64,000 nucleotides of DNA from Glebionis coronaria. Lineage: Eukaryota; Streptophyta; Magnoliopsida; Asterales; Asteraceae. Positions 50,902-61,390 of the stretch are shown piece after piece (position 1 is the first letter of the stretch; every line of letters begins with the position of its first letter). The notes under the pieces are model-generated. The model was not told the origin of the DNA. It made no database searches and saw only the letters and a program-made list of their open reading frames with translations. Where the stretch lies: the NCBI GenBank assembly GCA_025667525.1, contig CM046882.1:522438618-522502617 (forward strand). Direction: 5' to 3'. The translations under genes and the position numbers were made by a program.

Positions 50902-51609
50902 TGTTGGTGTTTATTTCGTCCCAACCAGGGTATAGATAATCAAAACCTAGCTACGTACCAAAACAATGGTTACCGGATATCACTTGGAATCGTGTAATCA
51001 TTTTTCAAAGTAAATTATTTGACCCTAATGCCTGGGTACCACGAATACCTACTTGGGATAAGACCAAATGCAGTTAGTGATTTAAGCACAAATCTCTAAC
51101 CCTTTTGTTGCTATGTGTTTCTTGTTTATGTATATCTTCATGCAAGTTATGATCACCCTTTTATAGGTGTAGTATTCAAACCCTAGTCAATGGTATTAAG
51201 AGAAATTAACTGCCCATTAACTCCTCTTAATATGCTCCATAATACTAGGTCATAGTGGTTACAAGACCAATTAAACGTGGTCTTTAAAGCACATGAATCG
51301 GTCAAAGACCATTACAAGCATTCATGTCCAGCTCGAGCATGAGTCTATCCTTCAGTCCCACTGAAGCATCAGCAAACCCTTGAAGGGTGTTCCTACTGAA
51401 GCCTTCAGCACTGATGAGGGCTTGCTGAAGAGTACCTTCACTCCAGAGTTATACTCTCTTATGAGTTAACTCATTGAACATTATCAGCAATACTGAACAA
51501 CATAGTAACCACTAAAAGAGTCAAGGTGTTCGGGGACTTATGGGTGTTCACTCCGTACCTCCTTACCCATTCACCCGTATGAACTAAACCTTCAACTATA
51601 TTTCCAACA
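50902..51609 (-). repeat. 5' LTR of the minus-strand Copia element
   Basis: 708 bp. Carries the 16-bp inverted match (51005-51020) to the PBS position at 50885-50900. Confidence 0.9.
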
Positions 51610-51614
51610 ATAAA

Positions 51615-52173
51615 TATGGTATGTAGTGTGATAACTAAAGACCGGCTTGCACTGTTTTAGCGCATTAAAGAGACACTGATGAGAAGTATTTACTGATCTT
51701 ATGTTAGGTATTCAGGCATGTACAAATTATAGAAGTATTTACTGGGCGCCCTGACCTTTAGAGAACTGCATTAAAAGTTTAATCATATCGTTAAATTATG
51801 TTATTTTATATCTTTTCATAAGGAATAACTCTATAACCAACAGTTCTGAGAGGTTGAATATCGTGCTTGGTTAGTTGGTTTGATGATGATTCTCTATGGT
51901 TGAATTGAGCATTATGTCTACAAGTTGACATTATGTCGGCGATCACTATAACCTTTTAAGTAAAGATAGAGTGTCTTTCAAGTTAGCAGGCCCAACTATA
52001 TTTCGTGAACGTAGTATTACCTTGTTTAATGTTGATTCAAATACAAAATCATATCATTAAGACCATCTGGTACCGAGACAATAGAAATACAAATAATGGA
52101 AATCAACACAATATAATGGTGTGCACATGATATTAGGACATCATATCCTGTATCATGTTAGTGTACATCAGAA
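51615..52173. other. Remaining half of the duplicated B5-A6 spacer
   Basis: No gene. Aligns with 39096-39661 (3' flank of copy A4), confirming that copy A6 occupies the same place in its dimer as A4. Confidence 0.7.
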
Positions 52174-52809
52174 TTAGCCAGTTCCACCTAGAACAGCTTT
52201 GAGCTTCCTCACAGTGGCATTATCAAGGAATGTAGTCTTTTCCACTAATGATGACGGTAAGTCATTTGCAAACAATGCAAAATCAGCAATCTGTAGACCA
52301 GGTGACGCGCTACTAAAGCTTGCAAATGCAACAGCTGGGACTCCACCAGCATTCAATTGGAAATGCAATAACCCTTGCGGAAATACCATTATATCACCCT
52401 TCTTTAATGTCTTAGTATAAACTTTATTAGCCGAGGAAATAAAACCGGCTTCAATAACACCTTGTGTCACCAAAAGTATCTCAGAGCCACCCGGATGTGT
52501 GTGCATTGGGATCACACCATTAGGGGCAAGGTCCAGCCGGGCAATGGAGATCCCAAGCCCATTCACACCTGGAAGTTGAGTAGCAAATCCTGGAGTCACA
52601 GCTGCATTGATGATGTTGGATGTGTTTGCTGCAAAGCTTAGGCTACAAGACACAAAGTCATCAACTGTGACATTAGCGGGGGGCTTGCAAGAATAGCCCG
52701 CCGGGCTTTCCGGGACTTTTAGGTCTGCGACACAAAAGTCTTGGACAGCTGCATGAGCGGTGTAGGTGAAGAGGACCGAGATGGTCAACATAATGTTAAA
52801 CATGTTCAT
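52174..52809 (-). CDS. Germin-like protein, ABP19/ABP20 type (copy A6)
   Basis: 211 residues from ATG 52809-52807; here the codon that is GTG in other copies is ATG, so the leader may be two residues longer. Signal peptide ending YTAHA. Cys pair and NVT and NTS sites kept. Metal ligands HTHPGGSE and GLLHFQLN intact. Differences from A2 include SCSLSF (an extra Cys), [19 protein letters not shown] and VYTKTL. Single exon, open. TATA TTATAAATA at 52906-52914 (minus). It is the open member of dimer B5-A6. Confidence 0.94.
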   Translation of the reverse strand: MNMFNIMLTISVLFTYTAHAAVQDFCVADLKVPESPAGYSCKPPANVTVDDFVSCSLSFAANTSNIINAAVTPGFATQLPGVNGLGISIARLDLAPNGVIPMHTHPGGSEILLVTQGVIEAGFISSANKVYTKTLKKGDIMVFPQGLLHFQLNAGGVPAVAFASFSSASPGLQIADFALFANDLPSSLVEKTTFLDNATVRKLKAVLGGTG

Positions 52810-52905
52810 AATTGAATGTTTATGATCTTAGAAGTTTTATGTATTAGTAGTACTTTGTTAGATCTGTATTGTGGGATGTTGAGATGGTTTGTTAGTGTAT
52901 GTAGC

Positions 52906-52914
52906 TATTTATAA
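52906..52914 (-). promoter_or_regulatory. TATA box of germin-like copy A6
   Basis: TTATAAATA on the minus strand about 100 bp before the ATG. Confidence 0.6.
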
Positions 52915-52919
52915 GGATC

Positions 52920-54223
52920 ACAGCATGAGTGTGGTTTGTTACAAGTTGGAGAAGAGAGCCATGCAAAGCAATTACAGCCTTAAGTTCATATCATTTAAAA
53001 AGCCAAAACTGATTGGTAGCTTAGTGATCAACATGTTCCTATAACAGAACAGATTACACCTTTTTCTTGAGGTGAGTTAGTGGAGAAAAGTGAGCATCGG
53101 ATCTGATTTTCAAAAATTCCGAATTCATATCTGCTTTAGCTTATTGTAGCCGTAAACTCTAAACGTTTAGCCGAGTTATCCAAAAGATTTACACAACAAT
53201 GTTTATGCATATAAATGTTAAGCGCGGTTTCGCATGACAGAATGCACACAAATAACAAGTTGAAAATATATGAAAAATAAAAACAAACAAAAATATTTTC
53301 ATGATGTTAAGGATAATATCTGTAAGATACCAAGATAGTGTCCGAAACATGCCCAGTCTCTTATAGACAACATACGTAAATTGATATTACCTATAGGTTC
53401 TGATCTTGATCATAAATGCACATGAGCTAAGTCGTTGGACTACAACATATTGCTTTTGTTCATGAAATTGTCCATATGATATTGATTTAGTTAGCTCGCA
53501 TACACTTATAAGTGTAGAGTGTGTAAATATGAATATTTAGATGCAGTTCAATGCAGCAAATTTCTCTGGCATTATACAATAAGTCGTTGCTACACAAAAT
53601 ACCAACAACTTATCTATCATTGGTGCTATTTTTCTTCCGCGGAATACAAACGACTTTATTAGAATTCAAGATTTGTAAAATAGCCCAACGGTGGGGGACA
53701 TGCAGTGTAGAGCCAAGCTCATCCGTTAAAATCTTGCCCCTTTTCCCATAATCATGGTATTATAGCACTGAACTGACATTCTCATTTCGCTTGTTCAGTT
53801 CAACGAAAACCGGTATATATGCGATTTAAGTGTTTAATTCTCAATATGTTGGGCCACTATGGTCCGGCCAGCTGCCTTTTTTTGTTGAATTCTTTTACTG
53901 TTTACATAGATTACCAACGACTTAAAATGTTTGTATAAGTTACTGATTTGTCTTAATGATCATGATATGGTGTTTATTAAGTCACGATGCTAATTAAACA
54001 ATATAGGGAACGTATTACTGTAGTACATATATAATCTCCTTTTCATGTCATTCCATAATAATAAGAAAATTAGCAAAAAGAAACTTGAATTATATTGAAG
54101 CAAATAATAATACATGAAACGAGTGAATGTCTAGATCATTTGGTTAATGACGACAAACACGAAAAAAGACTGGTAATTAATCAACACAAAAGAATGGTGT
54201 GTCAACATGAATATTTATGAAAA
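52920..54223. other. Spacer between copies A6 and C7
   Basis: No gene. The first ~240 bp match upstream sequence of the other A copies; the rest is unlike the other spacers, so the repeated dimer unit ends here. Confidence 0.6.
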
Positions 54224-54853
54224 TTAACCAGATCCACCAAGAACAGCCTTGAGCTTCTTCACTACTTCAATGGGAAGGAAAGTAGTGGTCTCCACCAATG
54301 ATGATGGCAAGTCATTTGCGAACAATGCAAAATCAGTAATTTGTAGTCCAGGTGTTGCGCTACTGAAACTTGCAAAAGCAACTGCAGCAACTCCACCAGC
54401 ATTCACTTGGAAATGCAACAACCCTTGTGGGAACACCATGATATCACCCTTCTTCAAGGTCTTAACATAGACGGCATTAGCAGAGGAGATAAAACCGGCC
54501 TTAATAAACCCTTGGGTCACCAAAAGGAGCTCAGAACCACCCGGGTGAGTGTGCATTGGGACAACACCACCAGGGGCTAGGTCCAATCGTGCAATGGAGA
54601 TACCAAGACCATTCACACCCGGAAATTGAGCAGCAAATTCTGGAGTGACTGCAGCTTTGATGATGTTATCAGTGCTTCCTGCAGAGCGTAGACCCATTGA
54701 GACAAAGTCATCAACTGTGACATTTGCGGCGGGCTTGCAAGCAAAGCCAGATGGGCTTTCTGGGGCCATAAGGTCAGCGACACAAAAGTCTTGGACTGCG
54801 GCATGAGCAGAGAAGGTGAAAAGTGAAGAAAGAATCAAGAGAATGTGAATCAT
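54224..54853 (-). CDS. Germin-like protein, ABP19/ABP20 type (copy C7, most diverged)
   Basis: 209 residues from ATG 54853-54851. Signal peptide ending FSAHA. It differs from the other six in many places: [60 protein letters not shown] and a C-terminal [26 protein letters not shown] and HFQVN are closer to what I recall of peach ABP19/ABP20. Metal ligands (HTHPGGSE, H in GLLHFQVN) intact. As the outermost, unduplicated copy it may be nearest to the ancestral gene; that is inference. TATA at 54932-54938. Confidence 0.95.
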   Translation of the reverse strand: MIHILLILSSLFTFSAHAAVQDFCVADLMAPESPSGFACKPAANVTVDDFVSMGLRSAGSTDNIIKAAVTPEFAAQFPGVNGLGISIARLDLAPGGVVPMHTHPGGSELLLVTQGFIKAGFISSANAVYVKTLKKGDIMVFPQGLLHFQVNAGGVAAVAFASFSSATPGLQITDFALFANDLPSSLVETTTFLPIEVVKKLKAVLGGSG

Positions 54854-54931
54854 TTTCACAATGGGAGGTATGATATTTGAACTGAACTGTTGATGAGTGT
54901 TGTGGTATATTGAAGTGATGTTCGGGAGGTT

Positions 54932-54938
54932 TATATAA
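54932..54938 (-). promoter_or_regulatory. TATA box of germin-like copy C7
   Basis: TTATATA on the minus strand about 80 bp before the ATG. Confidence 0.6.
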
Positions 54939-54949
54939 GGAAGATATTA

Positions 54950-57560
54950 TGAGTGTAGTTTGGTGCAACTTGAAAAAGAGACTCATGCAAAGGAATTACA
55001 ACCTTACGATTAGATCATCCAAAAAGTGCAAAAGCAAGCTGGCTTGGTAGTGACCTGCATGTTCCTGTAAGGACCATAAAACAGATTAGACCTTTAAGAG
55101 ATTTTAGTTGACAATATCATATACTGCATAGAGTCTCAAATGATTGGTTATTCATTCTTATTTTACTTTCTAATGCCATTTTAGGACTTGTTTGTTCAAC
55201 CAACTAATCCGCATGATTTCAACCAAAACCATTACATGCATAATTATTGTACTAAGTTTAAACTTCCAAACAAATGTGTGTACGTAGTAGACATGGAAGT
55301 GGAGCGGGTTGAAATTGTTGATTAGCACATCAAAATGTCCCTTTTAGCACAAAACCGTATGCTAAACTGCTAAGCAACCATACCTCCGCAAGTGGAGCTG
55401 CTCTAGTTTAAAAAAAATCTCTTTAAGTGGAAGTAAAATGTGGTTTAATTGGGTTAAGTTGGTGGTTAGTTTATTTATGACAGTGAATAATGACTAAGAT
55501 TAGCAAAATCAGTGACTAATACTTTGAGCTAAAACTATAAGAATGTGACTAGCTAGTTCTATAAAGAATTAGGATTATACATTGGTCCAATAGGGAATTT
55601 AATTGATGATCTTTGTAATTTTGCTGCAATGTGGTGAAAAGTGCTATTGTTGCAATTTGCAAATGATGTATCACCAAAAAGATAATAGAATGAAGAATTG
55701 TACTTGAGAAGATAATGAATGGATGGATACTATTTTCCTCTTGTAGTTATTGTCTATGGCCCAAACTCTCAGCTGCATTACATACCCATAAGGCCATACC
55801 CTTTTGGCATTTATGATTGAGTTCATCAAACTTTATAAGCTTCTTTTTGTCTTCCTCAAATGAACGCGCAATTTAGGCCCCGCAGATGCATCTCGGGTAA
55901 GAATGCATTATAGTGTAACGACCCGGAATTGCTAATTGGATACTTAGGGGTGTTTGTTTTAGGTTATTTGTCCGGCTTATGGATTAGTGAAATTTTAAAA
56001 ACCTAATAAGCCCCTACTTGTACATTTGCTAAGCTCATAATCCCAAATGAGCTTATTTTCCTCTTTATTGTTGGCAACCACAATGGAATACGACCCGAAA
56101 CATGTGAATAAAATTGGTGTTGATGTAATGCGGCGGTCTTTAAACGCCATAATTCCAGCTTATGTATCCTAAGTCAATCAATCACAATGCATATTGTGAA
56201 ATCATCAGCTAAATTAGTATACATTGTGGTCCTGGCTTTGAGTGCACATGGGAAGGAAGTTAAGCTCTTCATAAGAGGACACATTGAGACAGCTAATAAG
56301 AAACTATTCCCAGAATGATTCTAGTCGACTTCCTATTTATTTTCCACATAAGATTGATTTTATAAAAAAGATATTGTATTTAATGTATGGCCATAGCTAG
56401 TTCCCTTATTGGTAAGGTGCATTCTCATTGGTTTAGCCATGACCAAAGGGTCCACAGCTCTATCTTTTCCTAAGTGTTGTTTAAAGGAAGACGAAAAAAA
56501 CAATCATAAATTCATGTTTATATATAAATGTGATTTGTAGGGCTAATAATATTTAAACATTTTGGCTTTGGTGGTTGAAACTACTAATCTCAGAATAGTG
56601 TACTCAAGTTAAGGTAAAAGTTTGTCTGCAATTATTTTTAATGCAACACTTCTAAGATAGTAGTGTACTCAATTAAGGGTTTAAGTTTGTCTGCGATCTT
56701 TTTAATTAATATGAAAAAACACAAGCAGTATATTATCATCCATATCGATCAGTTTGTTAACACTGAGACTTAAGCCTACAGACTCTTAGCTGATATGGGT
56801 ACCACTAGCTAAGGTATCCGTTGGTGATACCAACTAGACTGTTACCGTAGATCTTGGTATATGATTCGTCATAAGATCGTCTAAGATGGGTCATTTCATG
56901 CATGGCAGCATGGGCATGATACTCTCCGCTGGGTTCTTTTGTTAATAAGGCATAATAAAATGTGAAATGAATGAAATAGACGCGGTAATGGAACAAACGA
57001 TGTAATGGAATATATATAGCTAGCCTAATCTAATGATTCATTATAGTGTAACTAGATTCTTATTGAAACGTTCGTTTTTTTTATTAATTGAGTTCTTAGA
57101 GACTTCGTATATTCTTTAGGTTACCCTCAAGAACAATGCTTTGGTATATCTCTACAAAGAGAATCTAGATATTTATCATGCATCAAAAGAAAGCGAGGCC
57201 TACAAAAATGGGGAAATGAAGGGAGGACCCTTTTGTTATAGTAAAGGGAATTTCAGCAGTTATGCAAATAATAAGAACTTAATAAACTGAAAGCGTTGTC
57301 TTTGATTTAAATGCTTTTTTTTCTTTTCATCATAAAGTGAAATTTTCTAAGATTTTGTTTTTATAGTAAGACATAACAGTGTGATTTTCATGGATTCGAT
57401 GACTATTATTAGTTCACAAGCTCGGCACTCCGTCTTTCCGAGAGCATCAAAGAGATTATCACTTTTGCAAAACATTTTTCTTGGTGGCTTATATGGGTGT
57501 GTTGTAGTTCCAAATGGGTTCTCTTCTTAATTTAACTTTCACGTTTACACGGAAAAGAAC
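54950..57560. other. Intergenic sequence, no gene seen
   Basis: No convincing ORF. It contains a direct repeat of ~45 bp (56597 and 56662, AGTGTACTCAA...AGTTTGTCTGC). A stretch near 55915-56170 with GGGGTGTTTGTTTTAGG resembles the end of a hAT-type MITE, but a second end could not be located. Confidence 0.5.
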
Positions 57561-58208
57561 TTGAATAATGTGACAAACGTTAGCATAGTACTCCACAAAT
57601 TAAGTTGGATAATTGATTATAGGCGTATTAAAATACGTAGTATTATGAATCAGCAAGTGCAAAGACAACATATGCTTAAACGTGAGCAAAACAAAATCAC
57701 AAAGTTCGTTATGAGTACACATAAGATAAACTCCAAGTATCGTTCCTCGATTTTGCAAAAACGGTAATATTGTCACTAAGTCGGTAATATTGTCACTAAG
57801 TGCCCCTTCTCGCGTCATTTCCGATGCCCCTTCTCGCGTCAGCACATATCCAACCTCCCGTCCATGCAAAATGCGTCCCCAAGAGTTTTTTTCCCACCCG
57901 AAACGTTTTTTCCCACCTCTCGTTTATGCAAATTGCGTCCCTAAAACCGTTTTCACGCAAGAAAAAGTTGATGGTCCACATTCTGACACATTTTGAAGGA
58001 CGTAATTTGCACGACCTTTGAGTTACTAAAATTTTTCAGGGACTTAAATTGCACGAACTTTTGGACGACTATATATTCTTACGATCGGTTGTTCATCGAC
58101 ATTCGCCAATTCAATTATCTGTAATCCTAACTCTTTCACAAACCCTTTCAACTAATCAATTTATCTCAAGTAAAATGAAGAACTCTAATCCTTAATGAAT
58201 TGAAGTAA
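57561..58208. other. Gene-free stretch with short tandem duplications
   Basis: CGGTAATATTGTCACTAAGT-like 20-bp words occur twice in tandem (about 57761-57800) and GCCCCTTCTCGCGTCA twice (57801-57845). Then TTTTTTCCCACC and ATGCAAA(A/T)TGCGTCCC words repeat to about 57940. This may be leader/terminal sequence of the helical-protein locus that follows; no coding frame is convincing. Confidence 0.4.
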
Positions 58209-58209
58209 G

Positions 58210-58495
58210 TATGCGGAGATTCAGAGCTCAACGCGTGTATCGGTCTTGTACATCGGTCTGTCGTGCACGATCAGTGTGACGAGCTGAGTAAAACCCTAGG
58301 AAATATCAGAATGTTGATCGACGAGATCGAGACAAAGGTTGATGAAGATGAAGATGAAGATGGTTGGGTCGATGAAAGAAGTACGTGATAGCGACACACA
58401 AAAGTTTGTTGATCTGACCAAGTTGATTGAGAAAGCTAGGGATGTTATAAGCTAGAAGCAAGCTTATGTGGATGACATGGAAGATAGTGATTAGG
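58210..58495 (+). pseudogene. Degenerate small helical-protein ORF
   Basis: Shifting frames encode fragments such as DELSKTLGNIRMLIDEIET, an Asp/Glu run DEDEDEDGW, and KFVDLTKLIEKARDVIS, then TAG within 58450-58460. The helix-acidic-helix order resembles the small helical proteins at 24320 and 58721. At least one frameshift and one stop. Low-confidence assignment. Confidence 0.35.
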
Positions 58496-58656
58496 ATGTG
58501 TACCCTGTTTTTAATGTTTATGATGTTCTTCTTTTAATTACTTTGTTTTGATCGGGGTGTGTTTTCTTACCACCGTTGTTTACTAATGAAAGCAGCCGAA
58601 CCATCTGCCCCATTTATTTTAAGGACCAAAATTGATCAATGTTTCAACTTTCAATT

Positions 58657-58663
58657 CTATATA
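58657..58663 (+). promoter_or_regulatory. TATA box of the third helical-protein gene
   Basis: CTATATAAC-type box 60-65 bp before ATG 58721. Confidence 0.55.
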
Positions 58664-58720
58664 ACACATGACTCTATGCACAAACTTTCTCATTTGAATC
58701 CAACTTTCTTCTAGCATATA

Positions 58721-59074
58721 ATGGCAAACATTCAATCTGAATCTACTTTCAAGTCAACTGACTTGGTTGAATGCCTAATTGGGTTTATGGAGAAGGAATT
58801 AGAGAATGAGCTTCAATTAAAGGATAAATTTAGAAGTCTATGTTCCGAGGTGGAGGAGATTGTCAGAAAGATATCAAGGTTCATTGAGGAGATGGAAAGT
58901 TATATACGGGGTGAGGATAATGATGACGCTTACCAAACTATAATCTTGAAGCATGCTAAAAAGAGGGACATATGGAAGGCAGTTGATCTCCAAATTATGA
59001 AGGACCAATACCATCTTGATGCGCGTGAGATGGTCAACCTTTTGGAGAAATTGAAGGACAAAATGGTAGGATAG
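58721..59074 (+). CDS. Small helical (coiled-coil) protein, third locus
   Basis: Single exon, 117 codons, starting MANIQSESTFKSTD like the MANSSANQ start at 24320. The body is one long charged coiled coil (MEKELENELQLKDKFRSLCSEVEEIVRKISRFIEEMES), a GEDNDD loop, then a second helix ending LLEKLKDKMVG. No named domain. TATA-to-ATG distance matches the two MULE-borne genes. It lies outside the MULE and may mark another, decayed element of the same kind. Intact frame. Confidence 0.6.
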   Translation: MANIQSESTFKSTDLVECLIGFMEKELENELQLKDKFRSLCSEVEEIVRKISRFIEEMESYIRGEDNDDAYQTIILKHAKKRDIWKAVDLQIMKDQYHLDAREMVNLLEKLKDKMVG

Positions 59075-59079
59075 TGTCT

Positions 59080-59786
59080 AGGTGCAACTGGTTTGTCGTG
59101 TGTATTTTGGATCTCTTGATGTACCCTCATTTTTCTAAGATTTAATTGAACGAAAAATATTTTGTTTTTGGTAGTTTGACATGGAATTGATAGGCTTCCA
59201 TTGATGTTTACTATAGAATGTCAAACATCCTAAGAGTTTGATATTGATTTGCAAAAGCCAGTGACCAAAATTGTAAATGAATGATTGCCTAATCTTGTAT
59301 CCAAAAACCCATGACAGTGAGCAATTGAAGATTGACATACATTTGCAGTCACCATATAGATAGTTTGGCATGGATTCTGGTAGGCTTCAAATGATGTTTG
59401 ACTCTATAATGTCAATTATCATAAGAGTTTGATATGGAATTGCAAGAGCCAGCGACCAACATTGTAGTTTGACATAGATTTTTATCACCATTTAGACAAA
59501 ATGCAAATGTAAGTCAAATATGCAAATGGTATCCAAATCCTATGTTAAGATCCTTCAAATTCATGTTTTAAATGGGTTTGCAATGATTTTTTTTAACAAA
59601 CAACAAATCAATGACAAACTGCTCATACAAGTCCACTATTTTTGTCAAATTAGTCAAACTGCCTTGTTCATAAATTGTCAAACTTAGGCTTCCTATTACA
59701 TAACCAAAATTTAGATTAAAACTTAACACCACATTGACATAATCTTCTACAACTTAGCCATAGCAAAAGATTAAGCTTGAAACCAT
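59080..59786. repeat. Gene-free stretch with two ~110-bp direct repeats
   Basis: Units starting TAGTTTG(A/G)CATGGA at 59172 and 59361, 189 bp apart, share AGAGTTTGATAT, TTGCAA(A/G)AGCCAG and GACCAA(A/C)ATTGTA. No ORF. Confidence 0.7.
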
Positions 59787-60536
59787 TCATTTAGCTTTAT
59801 TTTTATCTTGCTTGTTATCCGTCAATGCCATCACTCTTCTCCTCTTAAGGTCTTCCCCCAACTCTTGTGCAGTAGCATCATCACCATCATTTGCCTCTTT
59901 ATTCACCTCAACAACCTCTTTCTCCACCTCAACAGCCTCTGTTTTCACTTCTTCATCTAGAATCACAAACTCAACATCTACTTCATCCATTTGTTACTGA
60001 TAATAAGCAAAAATGTCATCCACATCTTCAGTTTGAGTTATTTACTAAAGCTCATCCAATACATGATCAATGTCATCAAACATGTCACAAATCTCTTCAG
60101 GCTCATCATCAAGATGGTATGGATCACTGTTACATGTAGAAAAATCCCCTGACTTGCCACTGATGCAATCACTATTATCAGTCTCATACTGATGAATCTC
60201 CATCCCCATATCAAAATAATCAAAATCAACCTCAGCAAAAGAAACATCATCGCAAGTGACATTATTTGAAACTTGTTTTTCCTCCTGGCTTGAATCATCA
60301 AACCCGAACACACTATCAAGCTCTTCCAGTATTCTCCTGAACTCATACTCATCACTCATCCTTCTACTCATATCTTCAAACATTTTTTTTGTTGGCCACG
60401 GTCGTGGGAACTCAATGTCATCATCACAAACATGAAAATTATTAGCCACTACGGTTTTGTCCCTCCCAACAAAGCTAGTTTGACAAAATGTCACCATCTT
60501 CTCATTGTTGACACTTTCTGGATCTAACTCTTTCAC
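59787..60536 (-). CDS. Acidic unknown protein, two ORF pieces, possibly 5'-truncated
   Basis: Minus strand. The upstream piece 60536-60045 (163 codons) contains ARG-poor acidic sequence with FPRPWPTKKMFEDMSRRMSDEYEFRRILEEL-like helix and a run of Asp-rich motifs; the downstream piece 59990-59787 (67 codons) is Glu/Val/Lys-rich and ends in a basic KRRRVMALTDNKQDKNKAK-type tail. A stop at 60045-60047 separates them; GTAAAT there and TTATCAG before 59995 could mark an intron. A hAT element begins 50 bp upstream at 60585, so the 5' end may be lost. No family recognised. Confidence 0.4.
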
Positions 60537-61019
60537 AACAACATCACCAACATTTTATTCTACCACCATAGTCTTACCCGTACGTAGGGCTGAGCAGGCC
60601 CGATCGAGCCCGAGTGTAACTGACCGAATCGACTGAACCGGTTGTACCGAGCCCGAAACCGAGTAAATCGATTTGATTTTTGGACCATAGTTAGTTACTT
60701 TTTCGGTTTTGGGTCGGGTCGATACGAAAACCGACTTAAAACCCGAATTGGCCCGACTACCCGATTTATTAATTAGGGTATGTTATTTATTGAGCCACTT
60801 ATTCCAAATCCACATCTTACATCTCTCAAAAGTTCTAAACGAGGAGAAAAATAAAAAAAACCCAATTCATCAATGGATGAAGAACAACCAATTAATCAAC
60901 AAAATAACACATTTGAATCTATTTCATATTCAATACCTACATATGAATCCTATTCATCAGAACAGAACACAATTGATGTTGAAGTAAGTTCATTTTAATT
61001 AATTTTCAATTTTAAATCA

Positions 61020-61390
61020 TGTATACCCACTAATACCCACGGTTATATTTAGTGTTGAGAAGGTTGATTATACCCACTGTTATATGATTCATGTATAGCC
61101 AATCCCATTGTTATAATTCGTGTTGGGAAGGTTGATTTAATCAGCTTGATTATACCCACTGTTATAAACTTGATTTAATCAATTTTAATTCATTGACCCG
61201 TTGTTATATACTTATAATTCGTTTATACCCAATGTTATATGATTCTTGTATACCCACTGTTTATGATTCGTGTATACCCATTGTTCCATTGTTATAATTC
61301 GTTTATACCCATTGTTTATGATTCATGTAAATTAAGTTTGTTTATGTCTTTATGATTCGTTTCTATGATAACCATTGTTTTTTTATAATT
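61020..61390 (+). repeat. Degenerate TATACCCA(C/T)TGTTATA repeats in the hAT intron
   Basis: TACCCA(C/T)TGTTATA or close variants recur about ten times with ATTCGT spacers, irregularly spaced. Confidence 0.7.

Larger units (their letters stand above)
45737..51609 (-). mobile_element. Ty1/Copia retrotransposon, decayed (minus strand)
   Basis: LTRs TGTTGGTGTTTA...TTTCCAACA at 45737-46371 (635 bp, with a ~80-bp internal deletion) and 50902-51609 (708 bp), flanked by perfect TSD ATAAA (45732-45736 and 51610-51614). On the minus strand the purine tract AGGGAGGA lies next to the left (3') LTR. The usual tRNA-iMet PBS is absent; the PBS position instead is complementary to the element's own LTR. 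All coding regions carry lesions. The insertion interrupts the spacer between germin-like copies B5 and A6; the empty site is at about 39095. Confidence 0.95.

Noticed and set aside
55915..56170. Possible hAT-type MITE (GGGGTGTTTG end)
   Set aside because: Only one end is recognisable; no matching TIR or 8-bp TSD was found, so not called as an element.
57600..58021. Cluster of overlapping ORFs at 57.6-58.0 kb
   Set aside because: All are short, on both strands, and arise from the short tandem words; none shows coding character.
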